64,000 nt of DNA from Vannielia litorea (GTDB lineage: Bacteria; Pseudomonadota; Alphaproteobacteria; Rhodobacterales; Rhodobacteraceae), in contig NZ_QTNQ01000010.1 in the NCBI RefSeq assembly GCF_018424695.1, forward strand, positions 1-64,000, given 5' to 3'. Below, one piece after another: positions 28,166 through 36,624 of this stretch. Every line of letters begins with the position of its first letter. The stretch's first letter is position 1. The notes beneath the pieces were generated by a model that saw only the letters and a program-made list of their open reading frames with translations, made no database searches and was not told the origin of the DNA. A program made the position numbers and the translations under genes.

Positions 28166-29389
28166 TTGCCCCACCAGCGCCCCGCGAAACCCACCTACGA
28201 CGTTGTCATTGTCGGCGGCGCAGTCATTGGTGCGTCAGTCGCCTGGCACCTCGCCACCTCCACAGATTTCAACGGCTCTATCCTGGTTGTCGAGCGCGAC
28301 CCGCGCTTTACCCAAGCATCCACAGCACTCTCCAGCTCGTCGATCCGGGTGCAGTTCTCGCACCCCACCAACGTTGCCATGTCGCTGCACGCCGGCGAGG
28401 TCATTGCCCGCTGGCCCGACGAGATGGGCTCGCCATCCGAAAGGCCGAGCCTGGGCTACCATCCGGGCGGGTACCTCTTTCTCGCCGCGACCGAAGCGCA
28501 GGAGGCGACGCTGCGGGCAAACCAGGCCACCCAGCGCGCCGCAGGGGCGGATGTGTCGCTGTGGTCGCCCGCTGATCTGGCCGCCGCCTTCCCGCACCTT
28601 GCCACCGAAGACCTCCGCCTTGCCTCTTACGGCAACGTCGGCGAAGGCTGGTTCGACAGCGCTATGATGATGCAAGGTTACCGCGCCCGCGCGCGCGATC
28701 ATGGCGCCGAACTGTTGACGAACGAAGTCACCGGCCTCATCCGCGAAGGTGCCCGGCTCACCCATGTCACCCTCGCAAGCGGCGAGACCGTCGCCTGCGG
28801 CTGCGTTGTCAACGCCTCTGGCCCGCGCGCCGCACTTACGGCCCGCATGGCCGGACTCCACATCCCGGTGGAACCGCGCAAGCGCACCTCCTTCGTCTTT
28901 GACTGTGCCCAAAGCCCCGAGGGCACCGCCACGGTCAACGCAGGGCGCCTGCCACTGATGATCGACCCGTCGGGCATCTATGTCCGCCCTGAGGGGCGTT
29001 ACTTTCTCACCGGCTGCGCCCCGCCCGTCGATACGGCAGCGGACTTCCATGATTTCGAGCCGCGTTACCAGGATTTCGAAGAGATCATCTGGCCGATCCT
29101 TGCCGCCCGCTCCCCCGCCTTCGAGGCGATCAAGATGGTCAACGCATGGGCCGGCCATTATGCAATGAACACGCTGGATCATAACCTCATCGTCGGGCCA
29201 CACCCCGAGGTGGAAAATTTCCACTTCGCCAACGGCTTCTCCGGCCACGGCCTGCAACAGGCCCCGGCAGTGGGGCGCGGTCTATCAGAGCTCATCACCC
29301 ACGGGCGCTATACAACGCTGGATCTTGGCCCAATGGGCTGGGGCCGCATCCTCGCTGCCACGGGCGAAGTCGAAACCGCCATTATCTGA
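28166..29389 (+). CDS. FAD-dependent oxidoreductase (DAO/FOXRED1-like)
   Basis: This 407-aa flavoprotein has the FAD-binding dinucleotide fold at residues about 11-45 (DVVIVGGAVIGASVAWHLA ... LVVERD) and the DAO-family tail NGFSGHGLQQAPAVGRGLSE, which resembles FOXRED1-like and sarcosine-oxidase-like enzymes. Such proteins oxidise N-methyl or D-amino compounds, giving an imine and H2O2 or reduced carrier. The start is a TTG at 28166 with CGGAGCC upstream; no better ATG exists. It follows the TRAP/FadR genes on the same strand, so an amine or amino acid imported by that TRAP is a reasonable but unproven substrate. Confidence 0.82.
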   Translation: MPHQRPAKPTYDVVIVGGAVIGASVAWHLATSTDFNGSILVVERDPRFTQASTALSSSSIRVQFSHPTNVAMSLHAGEVIARWPDEMGSPSERPSLGYHPGGYLFLAATEAQEATLRANQATQRAAGADVSLWSPADLAAAFPHLATEDLRLASYGNVGEGWFDSAMMMQGYRARARDHGAELLTNEVTGLIREGARLTHVTLASGETVACGCVVNASGPRAALTARMAGLHIPVEPRKRTSFVFDCAQSPEGTATVNAGRLPLMIDPSGIYVRPEGRYFLTGCAPPVDTAADFHDFEPRYQDFEEIIWPILAARSPAFEAIKMVNAWAGHYAMNTLDHNLIVGPHPEVENFHFANGFSGHGLQQAPAVGRGLSELITHGRYTTLDLGPMGWGRILAATGEVETAII

Positions 29390-29445
29390 GCGGTCGCCAC
29401 CCTGAAAGCACGATGACCGCCCCCGGTCAGGGCACTGCCACCTGG

Positions 29446-29463
29446 CCGGGCATATCGGCCCGG
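29446..29463. terminator. Stem-loop between converging oxidoreductase and TRAP genes
   Basis: CCGGGC, loop ATATCG and GCCCGG form a 6-bp stem in the 105-bp gap between the plus-strand oxidoreductase and the minus-strand dctM-like gene. It could act on either transcript; there is no T-run. Confidence 0.35.
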
Positions 29464-29494
29464 AAGTCGGCCGCGCGTGCTTCCAAGGAGGCTC

Positions 29495-30772
29495 CTAGGG
29501 CGCGAGAACGGAGGGCAACCAGGTGGCGAGCGGCGGGATGTAGGTGACCGCGAGCAGCACGAGGATATTGGTGAGCAGGAAAGGCAGAATCGCCACCACC
29601 ACCGGTGCCAACGGCAGTCGGGCGATGTTGGCGCAGACAAAAAGGCAAACGCCCACGGGTGGGGTGGTGAGGCCGATCATCAGGTTGAGCACCGCTACCG
29701 TGGCAAAGTGGATCGGGTCGATCCCCACCGCGTTCGACAACGCCAGCAAGGGCACGAACAGGATGATCAGCGCGGCGATGGTTTCAAGGAACATGCCGAC
29801 GAAGAGCAGCAGCAGGTTGATCATCAGCAGCACGAGAAACTTGTTGTCGGTGAGCGAGAGCACGCCATCAGCAATGGCCTGCGGGATGCGCTCGGAGACG
29901 AGGATCCACCCGAAGACATTGGCAAAGCCGACAAGCGCGAGGATGCCGGCGGCGCCCACGGCGCTGTCGACCACGATGCCCGGAACCACCTTCAGCGGCA
30001 GTTCTCGGTAGATGAAGGCCCCGACCACGAAGGCATAGACCGAGGCTACCACCGCAGTTTCGGTCGGCGTGGCAAGGCCGGAAAGCAGGCCGTAGATGAT
30101 GAGGAAGGTCATCGCCAGCGCCCAGATCGCCCCTCCAAAGCTACGCACCACCTCGCGGAAACCCTGCCACGGCTGGTGGGGGAAGCCCTTGCGCACCGAG
30201 ATGACGTAGCAGGTGACCATCATCGCGAGGCCCATCAGGATGCCGGGGATCGCGCCAGCAAGGAACATCTTGCCCACCGAGATGCCCGAGAGCGCGCCGA
30301 CGATGATCATCGGGACCGAGGGCGGGATGATCGGGCCGACGGTGGAGGAGGCAGCGGTGACGGCGGCGGAAAAGTCTGCCGGGTAGCCTGCTTTCTTCAT
30401 GCCCGGGATCATCACGCCGCCGATAGAGGCGGCATCGGCCACGGCAGTGCCGGTGATGCCGCCGAAGAGCATGGATGCGGCAATATTGGTAAGGCCGAGG
30501 CCGCCCCGTATCCAGCCAACCAGCGCGTTGGCGAAGCGGATGATGCGCTGGGTGATGCCGCCACGGTTCATCAGGTTGCCCGCGAGGATGAAGCCGGGGA
30601 TCGAGAGCAGCACGAACACGTCCATGCCCGCATACATCTTCTGCGGCATGACTACGGGCGGGATGCCCGCGTAAAGCAGATAGGCCAATGACGACAGGCC
30701 CAGCGTGATGGCCACCGGGATACCCAGCGCAAGGCCAAGGACGAAGACGGTAAGGAGGATGGTGACATCCAT
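29495..30772 (-). CDS. TRAP transporter large permease (DctM family), hexuronate set
   Basis: This 425-aa multi-helix permease carries DctM motifs (GIPVAITLGLSSLAYLLYAG; SIPGFILAGNLMNRGGITQR; GGITGTAVADAASIGGVMIP; GPIIPPSVPMIIVGALSGIS; LTTPPVGVCLFVCANIARL). The ATG at 30772 lies 4 nt after the dctQ-like stop; an in-frame extension would overlap that gene by 12 codons. It is the last gene of the FadR-dctP-dctQ-dctM operon, divergent from uxuAB, which suggests uptake of glucuronate, galacturonate or a related uronate. Confidence 0.93.
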   Translation of the reverse strand: MDVTILLTVFVLGLALGIPVAITLGLSSLAYLLYAGIPPVVMPQKMYAGMDVFVLLSIPGFILAGNLMNRGGITQRIIRFANALVGWIRGGLGLTNIAASMLFGGITGTAVADAASIGGVMIPGMKKAGYPADFSAAVTAASSTVGPIIPPSVPMIIVGALSGISVGKMFLAGAIPGILMGLAMMVTCYVISVRKGFPHQPWQGFREVVRSFGGAIWALAMTFLIIYGLLSGLATPTETAVVASVYAFVVGAFIYRELPLKVVPGIVVDSAVGAAGILALVGFANVFGWILVSERIPQAIADGVLSLTDNKFLVLLMINLLLLFVGMFLETIAALIILFVPLLALSNAVGIDPIHFATVAVLNLMIGLTTPPVGVCLFVCANIARLPLAPVVVAILPFLLTNILVLLAVTYIPPLATWLPSVLAP

Positions 30773-30776
30773 CGCC

Positions 30777-31283
30777 TCAGGCCTCCTCGTCCGGCTTTTC
30801 CGGGGTGCCATCTTCGGCCCCTGAGAGCATGGCTAAGCAGCGGAGCACGGCAAAAAGCGCGAGTCCGGTCAACAGGATGAAGACTGTGAGATGCGCGACA
30901 TCCATCCGCACACCGAGTGCGGGGGCCGTCTGCATCTTGCCGATGGAAACGTATTTCCAAGCGTGGGGCAGGAGGTAGAGCGCAAGCCCGGCGGTGGCGA
31001 GGGCGGAGATCAGGCGCAGCAGCCACGGCAATTTGCCCGGCAGCGACTCGCTGATGGCATCAACATTCACGAGGTCACCGGTGCGCAGCGACAACCCTGC
31101 ACCAAAGGCCACGAGGTAGAGCAGGGCAAAGCGTGTCAGTTCCTCGGTCCAGACCGGGGAGGACCCGACGGTGCGCCCAACCACCTGCACCAGTACGGCC
31201 GAGATGAGCACCGCGAAGGCCAGCCCCGCCCCCAAGCGGGCCAGCAGGGTGAACAGGCGGATGATCGGTCTGGCGTATCGCAT
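30777..31283 (-). CDS. TRAP transporter small permease (DctQ family), hexuronate set
   Basis: This 168-aa four-helix membrane protein has the DctQ arrangement (ARLGAGLAFAVLISAVLVQV; VWTEELTRFALLYLVAFGAG; LRTGDLVNVDAISESLP). The WTEE motif is widespread in DctQ proteins. The ATG at 31283 follows a GGAG; an alternative start 13 codons upstream adds only basic residues. It lies downstream of a probable attenuator and 4 nt ahead of the large permease. Confidence 0.88.
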   Translation of the reverse strand: MRYARPIIRLFTLLARLGAGLAFAVLISAVLVQVVGRTVGSSPVWTEELTRFALLYLVAFGAGLSLRTGDLVNVDAISESLPGKLPWLLRLISALATAGLALYLLPHAWKYVSIGKMQTAPALGVRMDVAHLTVFILLTGLALFAVLRCLAMLSGAEDGTPEKPDEEA

Positions 31284-31304
31284 GGCGCGTCTCCGGCGGG
31301 AGGC

Positions 31305-31334
31305 AGAAAACCGGCGCAGCATGGGCCGCGCCGG
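31305..31334 (-). terminator. Attenuator-like terminator between dctP- and dctQ-like genes
   Basis: On the minus strand CCGGCGC, a 10-nt loop and GCGCCGG are followed by TTTTCTG. This intrinsic-terminator shape lies inside the operon, 30 nt after the binding-protein stop. Partial read-through would give more binding protein than permease. Confidence 0.6.
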
Positions 31335-31364
31335 TCGGGTGCGTTGGGGGTCAGATGCCCCGGA

Positions 31365-32336
31365 TTACTCGGCGAACAGCCCTTCGACGATCGGGCGGAC
31401 CTCATCGCTGACATTGGCCAGCACCGCATCCTTGGCCGCGGCGGCAAAGGCGGCACCGTCGACCTCGACGAAGGTCATGCCGTTGGCCTCGAGGTAGGCG
31501 CGGTCATCTGCCACGCTCTGCTCAAACAGTTCCCGCTCGTAGGCCTGCGCCTTGGCCGCAGCCTCGAGAACCGCGGTCTGGTCGGCCTCGGAAAGCTTCT
31601 GCCAGGTGCTCTCGGCGATGGTCAGGTAGATCCACGAGCGCACGTGCTCGGTCAGGTTCACGTGGCTCTGCACCTCGTTGAAGCTCGCCGACCGGATCAG
31701 CGCCAGCGGGTTCTCCTGCGCCTCGATGGTGCCGTTCTGCAGCGAGGTGAACACCTCGGAGAAGGCCATCGGGCCGGGGGCCGCGCCGAGCGCGGACCAG
31801 ACGTCGATGAAGAGCGGCACGTTCGGCACGCGCATCTTCAACCCGTTCAGGTCGGCGGGCGTGGTGATCGGACGATTCGAAGTCAGGTTGCGCGGCCCAC
31901 GGGCGAAGTAGGCAATCGGGCGGATCTGGGCGGCAGAAATGATTTGCGCCTCGATCTGGTTACCGATGTCACCCGAAGCGACCTCGTCCATGTGCTCGAT
32001 CGACTTGTAGGCATAGGGAACCGCCAGCAGCGAGGCCATCGGCGCCCAGTTCTGGAGCGTCTCGCCGGTGATCGTCATGTCGACGGTGCCGAGCTGCATC
32101 CCGTTGATCAGGTCGACCTCCTTGCCGAGCGACTCGTTGGGGAACACCTCCACCACGATCCGCCCGTCGGTCAGCGCGGCCAGCTCTTCACCGAACTTCA
32201 CCGACGCGAGGTGCCAGGGATTTTCTTCGTTGGCGAGGTGGCCGAGTTTGAGGGTCATCTCCTGCGCGGCGGCAGGCGCGGCCATCAGCGCAGCCAGCGC
32301 GGCGGCGAGAACCGGCTTTTTCCAGTTGAGTGTCAT
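31365..32336 (-). CDS. TRAP transporter substrate-binding protein, probable hexuronate
   Basis: This 323-aa DctP-family protein has a signal peptide (KKPVLAAALAALMAAPAAAQ) followed by MTLKLGHLANEENPWHLASV, the ligand-binding region AYFARGPRNLTSNRPITTPA with conserved Arg residues, and AFSEVFTSLQNGTIEAQENP. Its start overlaps the FadR-type regulator stop by 4 nt. DctP proteins of this shape bind sugar acids such as uronates as well as C4 acids; the uxuAB neighbours favour a uronate. Confidence 0.9.
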   Translation of the reverse strand: MTLNWKKPVLAAALAALMAAPAAAQEMTLKLGHLANEENPWHLASVKFGEELAALTDGRIVVEVFPNESLGKEVDLINGMQLGTVDMTITGETLQNWAPMASLLAVPYAYKSIEHMDEVASGDIGNQIEAQIISAAQIRPIAYFARGPRNLTSNRPITTPADLNGLKMRVPNVPLFIDVWSALGAAPGPMAFSEVFTSLQNGTIEAQENPLALIRSASFNEVQSHVNLTEHVRSWIYLTIAESTWQKLSEADQTAVLEAAAKAQAYERELFEQSVADDRAYLEANGMTFVEVDGAAFAAAAKDAVLANVSDEVRPIVEGLFAE

Positions 32337-33079
32337 GGGTCGTTTCCTCCTTGGGTGGGTGCATTGACCGGTTCGGGAACTCCCCCCTCCGGCACGTCAA
32401 AGAAATCTGGCTGGGCCGCGTGGATCTGCGGCAGGTCGATCAGGACCTCGCGCAAATGACTGCGAATTGCCGTCTCGGTGGCATTGATGTCGCCCTGCTC
32501 GACGGCGTCGACCACGGCCCTGTGTTGTTCGATCAGCTTGCCGACCGGGAAATGGCCGAGGGACAAAAAGCGCACCCGATCCATCTGCGATTTCAGCCCC
32601 TCGATCAGCTTCCAGGCGCCGCGCTTGGCAGCGCCATCGGCGAGGGTGCGGTGAAACTGCTCGTCGAGCGCGATGAAGTCCTTCGGGCTGGTTGCAGCGA
32701 GCTTTTCTTGTGCTTCAAGCTGATCCCGCAGCTCGCGCACCAAGTCCGGATCCGGATCCTGTGCGAGGATCTTTGCGATGTCGGCCTCTATGGCCTCGCG
32801 AAGAAAACGCGCGTTGAGAACGGCGGAATAGCTGATCCGGCTCACGATCGTGCCGCGCTGAGGCAAGACGGCCAGCAGCCCTTCACTTGCGAGGCGGATG
32901 AAGGCTTCGCGCACGGGTTGGCGGCTCACGCTCCAAGTGCGGGCAATCTCGGTTTCCGAGATGCGATCACCGGGGGCAAGACGGTTGCGAATTATGGCGT
33001 CACGCAGTTGGGCGTAGATCTGCGGCGTAATTGGTGCCGCCGGATCAAGCGCAACGGATGTGATGCGTTCTGCTTGCAT
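32333..33079 (-). CDS. GntR-family (FadR-type) regulator of hexuronate genes
   Basis: This 248-aa protein has a GntR winged helix (YAQLRDAIIRNRLAPGDRIS; EIARTWSVSRQPVREAFIRL) and an FCD domain (FIALDEQFHRTLADGAAKRG; HRAVVDAVEQGDINATETAI). The ATG at 33079 is chosen because it gives the family length; a much longer in-frame frame runs antisense through uxuA and is not credible. It is first in the FadR-dctP-dctQ-dctM operon, divergent from uxuA, so it likely controls both via the tandem repeats in the 111-bp gap. The ligand may be a uronate or fructuronate. Confidence 0.85.
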   Translation of the reverse strand: MQAERITSVALDPAAPITPQIYAQLRDAIIRNRLAPGDRISETEIARTWSVSRQPVREAFIRLASEGLLAVLPQRGTIVSRISYSAVLNARFLREAIEADIAKILAQDPDPDLVRELRDQLEAQEKLAATSPKDFIALDEQFHRTLADGAAKRGAWKLIEGLKSQMDRVRFLSLGHFPVGKLIEQHRAVVDAVEQGDINATETAIRSHLREVLIDLPQIHAAQPDFFDVPEGGVPEPVNAPTQGGNDP

Positions 33080-33110
33080 GATTCGTCTTCCTCCCGCCAC
33101 AGAGCTTACA

Positions 33111-33134
33111 TACTTCCATACTTCCATACTAGTC
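33111..33134. promoter_or_regulatory. Tandem 8-bp repeats in the FadR/uxuA divergent region
   Basis: TACTTCCA occurs twice head to tail (33111-33118, 33119-33126), followed by TACTAGTC. Read on the other strand this is a run of AGTATGGA-type units. It lies between the divergent regulator and uxuA starts. GntR proteins usually bind palindromes, so a tandem array is unusual; it may contain overlapping half-sites. Confidence 0.45.
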
Positions 33135-33190
33135 AGGTTTGATCGAAGCTGATAGCTTGTCCGGCAACGACGACTCGGGAGGCCTCTCAC

Positions 33191-34402
33191 ATGAAACAGA
33201 CCTGGCGGTGGTTTGGCCCGCGAGACATGGTGTCGATCGACGACACCTTGCAAGCTGGCGTTCAAGGCATCGTTTCGGCACTGCACCACATGCCCACGGG
33301 CGCCGTGTGGACCCGCGAAGAGATCGCGCGGCGCCAGCGCGAGATCGCCACCATGAAGGATGGCAGCGCCTCCGGCCTCGGTTGGGACGTGGTCGAAAGC
33401 CTGCCGGTCTCCGAAGACATCAAGAAGCAACAGGGCGACTGGCGCGCGCATATCACGGCCTACCGCACCAGCCTCGAAAACCTCGCCGCCGCCGGGATCG
33501 AGGTGGTCTGCTACAACTTCATGCCGGTGCTGGACTGGACCCGCACTGACCTCGCATGGCGGCTGCCCACTGGCGGCACCTGCATGCGTTTCGACCTCAC
33601 CGATTTTGCCGCCTTCGATCTGCACATCCTTGCCCGCACCGCTGCTGCGGAAGACTACGACGACGCCTTGCGCGACGCCGCCGCCCGACGCTTTGCCGAG
33701 ATGGACGAGGCCCGCCGCGCCCAACTGGCCAAGAACGTCGTCTTCGGCCTGCCCGGGGCGGCAGAGACCTTTTCGCTCGACGACGTCCGCGCTCACCTCG
33801 CCGAATACGCCGCGATAAGCGAAGACAGGCTGCGCAAGCACCTGCTCGATTTCCTTGCCGAGGTCGTGCCCACCGCCGAGCGGCTTGGCTTGCGGCTCTG
33901 CTGCCACCCCGATGACCCGCCCGTGCCTCTTCTGGGCTTGCCACGGATCATGTCTACCGAAGCGCAGTATCGCGCGCTGGTAGAGGGCGTCGACAGCCCC
34001 GCCAACGGCATCACCCTATGCTCTGGCTCGCTTGGCGCCCGGCCTGACAATGATCTGCCGGGCATGATGGAGCGGCTGGGCGACCGGGTCCATTTTCTTC
34101 ACCTGCGCAACGTGAAGCGTGAGACCGGCGAGATCCGTGGCGACTTTCACGAGGCCGAGCATCTTGGCGGCGATACCGACATGGTGGCGCTTGTGGAAGC
34201 CGCACTTCAGGAGGAAGCGAGGCGCCGCGCCGCGGGCCGGGCCGACTGCTCCATCCCTTTCCGCCCCGATCATGGGCAAGACATTCTTGACGACCTGAAG
34301 CGCTCAGCCCAGCCGGGCTATCCCGCCATCGGGCGGCTCAAAGGGCTGGCCGAGCTGCGCGGCATCATTGCGGCGCTGGAGCCGAGGGTCAGCAGGGCAT
34401 GA
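33191..34402 (+). CDS. uxuA: Mannonate dehydratase
   Basis: This 403-aa TIM-barrel enzyme dehydrates D-mannonate to 2-keto-3-deoxygluconate in hexuronate breakdown. UxuA landmarks are MKQTWRWFGPRDMVSIDD, GIVSALHHMPTGAVWTREEI, VVCYNFMPVLDWTRTDL, the metal-binding LGLRLCCHPDDPPVPLLGLP, GITLCSGSLGARPDNDL and VHFLHLRNVKRE. GGGAGG precedes the ATG. Its stop overlaps uxuB (ATGA). Length matches the family. The gene for uronate isomerase (uxaC) is not in the window. Confidence 0.96.
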   Translation: MKQTWRWFGPRDMVSIDDTLQAGVQGIVSALHHMPTGAVWTREEIARRQREIATMKDGSASGLGWDVVESLPVSEDIKKQQGDWRAHITAYRTSLENLAAAGIEVVCYNFMPVLDWTRTDLAWRLPTGGTCMRFDLTDFAAFDLHILARTAAAEDYDDALRDAAARRFAEMDEARRAQLAKNVVFGLPGAAETFSLDDVRAHLAEYAAISEDRLRKHLLDFLAEVVPTAERLGLRLCCHPDDPPVPLLGLPRIMSTEAQYRALVEGVDSPANGITLCSGSLGARPDNDLPGMMERLGDRVHFLHLRNVKRETGEIRGDFHEAEHLGGDTDMVALVEAALQEEARRRAAGRADCSIPFRPDHGQDILDDLKRSAQPGYPAIGRLKGLAELRGIIAALEPRVSRA

Positions 34403-35871
34403 CCGAACGTCTGACCTCGGCGGAGGACCTGCCGAACACTGTCGCCGCTCCGGGCTACACCCGCGCTGCCCATGGCCCGGGCATTGTTCACATAGGAATC
34501 GGCGCTTTCCACAAGGCGCATCAGGCTGTCTATACAGATGATGCCTTGGCAGCACAGGGCGGCGACTGGCGGATCATCGGCGTTAGCCTTCGCAGCGCCA
34601 CGCCCTCAAGGCAGCTAACGCCTCAAACCGGCCTCTACACCACCATCGAGCGCAGCGCCAAGGGCACGAAGGCGCGCGTCGTTGGCTCTCTTGCCGCAGC
34701 CCTGAACCTCGGTGAGGACCGCGTGGCGGTGCTGGAGGCGCTGTGTGCCCGCGAGACCCGCATCGTCAGCCTGACCGTGACGGAAAAGGGCTACGGGATC
34801 GACCGCAAGACCGGGGGAGTCGACCTCTCACACCCCGCCATCGCCGCCGATCTCGCCGCGCCGGACAACCCGCAAGGGGTGGCCGGGCTACTGGTTTGGG
34901 CCTTGGCACGGCGCAGGGCTACAGGCGTGCCGCCCTTCACGGTTCTCTGTTGCGACAACCTGCCGGAAAACGGCCCCATGCTGCGCGGCCTGCTGATCGA
35001 CTTCGCACGCCGGGCCATGCCTGAGATGGCAGATCATATCGCCAGTGAAGTCGCCTTCCCCGCAACCATGGTGGACAGGATCACACCGGCGACAAGCGCA
35101 GCCACGCTGGCCCTCGCCAAAGAGCTGACCGGGCATGTCGATGAGGCCGTAATCGAGTGCGAGGCCTTTCGCCAATGGGTGATCGAAGACAGCTTTCCCA
35201 CCGGACGCCCCGCGTGGGAGGCCGGTGGCGCGGTATTCGTGGATAACGTCAGACCGTTCGAGGAGATGAAGCTTCGCATGCTGAACGGCACCCACTCGAT
35301 GCTGGCGTACGCAGGCTTCCTCTCCGGGCACAGATATGTGCGTGACGTGATGGCAGATCCACTGCTGGCCACCCTCGTCCGTCGGCACCTCAAGGCCGCC
35401 GCCGCCACCTTGCACGGGCTGGAATCGGTGGATCTGGGCTCTTACGCCGAGGACCTCGCCCACCGATTCACCAACCCGCACCTCGCGCATGAAACCTACC
35501 AGATCGCCATGGATGGCTCCGAGAAGATGCCACAACGTATCTTCACGCCAGCCCTCGACGCACATGCGCATGGCTCACCGCTTGCCCCCTTTGCCTTCGC
35601 CACCGCCGCCTGGCTGCGCTACACGATTGGCCGCCATGATGACGGCACGCCCTACGCGCTGCGCGATCCGCTTGAAGCGCGGCTGCGCCCCGACCCTGCA
35701 CATCAGCTCTCGGCGCGCGCCATCATCGATCAGCTTCACAGCATCGATGGCCTGGTGCCATACGCCCTGCAAGACGCCCTCGAATGGAGCGATGCTGTAG
35801 AACGCGACCTGGCACGCATGCTCAACGAAGGCATGGTGGCCGCCGTGCGCCACGCTGCTGAGGCAACCTGA
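34399..35871 (+). CDS. uxuB: D-mannonate oxidoreductase (fructuronate reductase)
   Basis: This 490-aa NAD-dependent polyol dehydrogenase of the long-chain mannitol dehydrogenase family reduces D-fructuronate to D-mannonate, the substrate of the coupled uxuA product. The Rossmann start is IVHIGIGAFHKAHQAVYTDD; further family blocks are LTVTEKGYGID, TVLCCDNLPENGPMLR, FPATMVDRITPA, and the catalytic-helix region MLNGTHSMLAYAGFLSGH with the Lys/His active-site neighbourhood. The ATG overlaps the uxuA stop. It could also act on tagaturonate, but pairing with uxuA favours UxuB. Confidence 0.93.
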   Translation: MTERLTSAEDLPNTVAAPGYTRAAHGPGIVHIGIGAFHKAHQAVYTDDALAAQGGDWRIIGVSLRSATPSRQLTPQTGLYTTIERSAKGTKARVVGSLAAALNLGEDRVAVLEALCARETRIVSLTVTEKGYGIDRKTGGVDLSHPAIAADLAAPDNPQGVAGLLVWALARRRATGVPPFTVLCCDNLPENGPMLRGLLIDFARRAMPEMADHIASEVAFPATMVDRITPATSAATLALAKELTGHVDEAVIECEAFRQWVIEDSFPTGRPAWEAGGAVFVDNVRPFEEMKLRMLNGTHSMLAYAGFLSGHRYVRDVMADPLLATLVRRHLKAAAATLHGLESVDLGSYAEDLAHRFTNPHLAHETYQIAMDGSEKMPQRIFTPALDAHAHGSPLAPFAFATAAWLRYTIGRHDDGTPYALRDPLEARLRPDPAHQLSARAIIDQLHSIDGLVPYALQDALEWSDAVERDLARMLNEGMVAAVRHAAEAT

Positions 35872-35883
35872 GAGAGCGATCGT

Positions 35884-36624
35884 TTACCAACGCCAAAGCT
35901 TGCCTTGAGGGCGCCCATTAAGTTGAACACCCGCCAGCGCAATCATGTGCCACGCCAGCACCTGGTTCGAGCTGAGCACCGGGATCCCAAGCTCCGCCTC
36001 GAGTGCGGGCAATATCCCGAAGGTCTGCAAGTTGGTGCACGACAGGAAGAGGCCGTCGATCCGGTTGCGCGCGGCCAATGCCCGCGCCGCCTCGGCAATG
36101 GAGTGCGGGTCGATCCGCGCCACTCGCGCTTCCACCTCCTCGCCGAATGAGAGCATATCGGGCACCTCAATGCCCTGTGCCATGAAAACGGCCCGCAGCG
36201 GCTCTGCCACCGACGGAACATAGGGCGAGACGACTCCCACCCGGCGCAAACCCACGTGCTCAAACGCGAAAAGAGCCGCCGTCAGCGGATTGGTTACCGC
36301 CCCTGTCTTGGTGCCCGCATCCACAAGCGCCTGTACCCTCTCAGCCCCGATCAGCGCGGTTCCCGAGGTGCAGGCATAGCCCACTACGTCGAACTCCGCA
36401 CTCGGAGGCAGCAGCGCCGCGGCCTCGGTCAGGCGCAGCGCCATCCCGGCAATGCTCTCGGGTGTCAGATCGTCGCCTGATGGCACGCGGCTCACATGAA
36501 GCCGGGCCGTGCCGAGCGGCAGGTAACGGCGAAGCTCCTCCTCGATGGTCTCGTCTACCCGCAACACAATCAGCCCCAACCCAGGCAGGGCGTGCTCGAT
36601 CAGCCGATACGGGAAGTGTGTCAC
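35884..36624 (-). CDS. Maleate isomerase/Asp-Glu racemase-superfamily protein, EutA-like
   Basis: This 246-aa protein has the two-Cys active site of the Asp/Glu/hydantoin racemase superfamily: Cys85 (VGYACTSGTALIG) and Cys196 (LFLSCTNLQTFGILPALE). These patterns are closest to maleate cis-trans isomerase, arylmalonate decarboxylase and the EutA protein of hydroxyectoine utilisation. The start is GTG at 36624, overlapping the upstream M24 stop (GTGA), so it is translationally coupled. With a PLP lyase and an M24 hydrolase upstream, the set recalls EutA/EutB/EutD, but EutC and the deacetylase are missing. The substrate is unknown. Confidence 0.75.
   Translation of the reverse strand: MTHFPYRLIEHALPGLGLIVLRVDETIEEELRRYLPLGTARLHVSRVPSGDDLTPESIAGMALRLTEAAALLPPSAEFDVVGYACTSGTALIGAERVQALVDAGTKTGAVTNPLTAALFAFEHVGLRRVGVVSPYVPSVAEPLRAVFMAQGIEVPDMLSFGEEVEARVARIDPHSIAEAARALAARNRIDGLFLSCTNLQTFGILPALEAELGIPVLSSNQVLAWHMIALAGVQLNGRPQGKLWRW

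Noticed and set aside
29477..32459. Long plus-strand frames opposite the uronate TRAP genes
   Set aside because: Charged, His/Asp/Glu-rich shadows of hydrophobic membrane proteins.
35884..36624. Calling the two-Cys protein a glutamate or aspartate racemase
   Set aside because: The motifs (YACTSGTA, LSCTNLQT) match the maleate isomerase/EutA branch better than MurI or Asp racemase.
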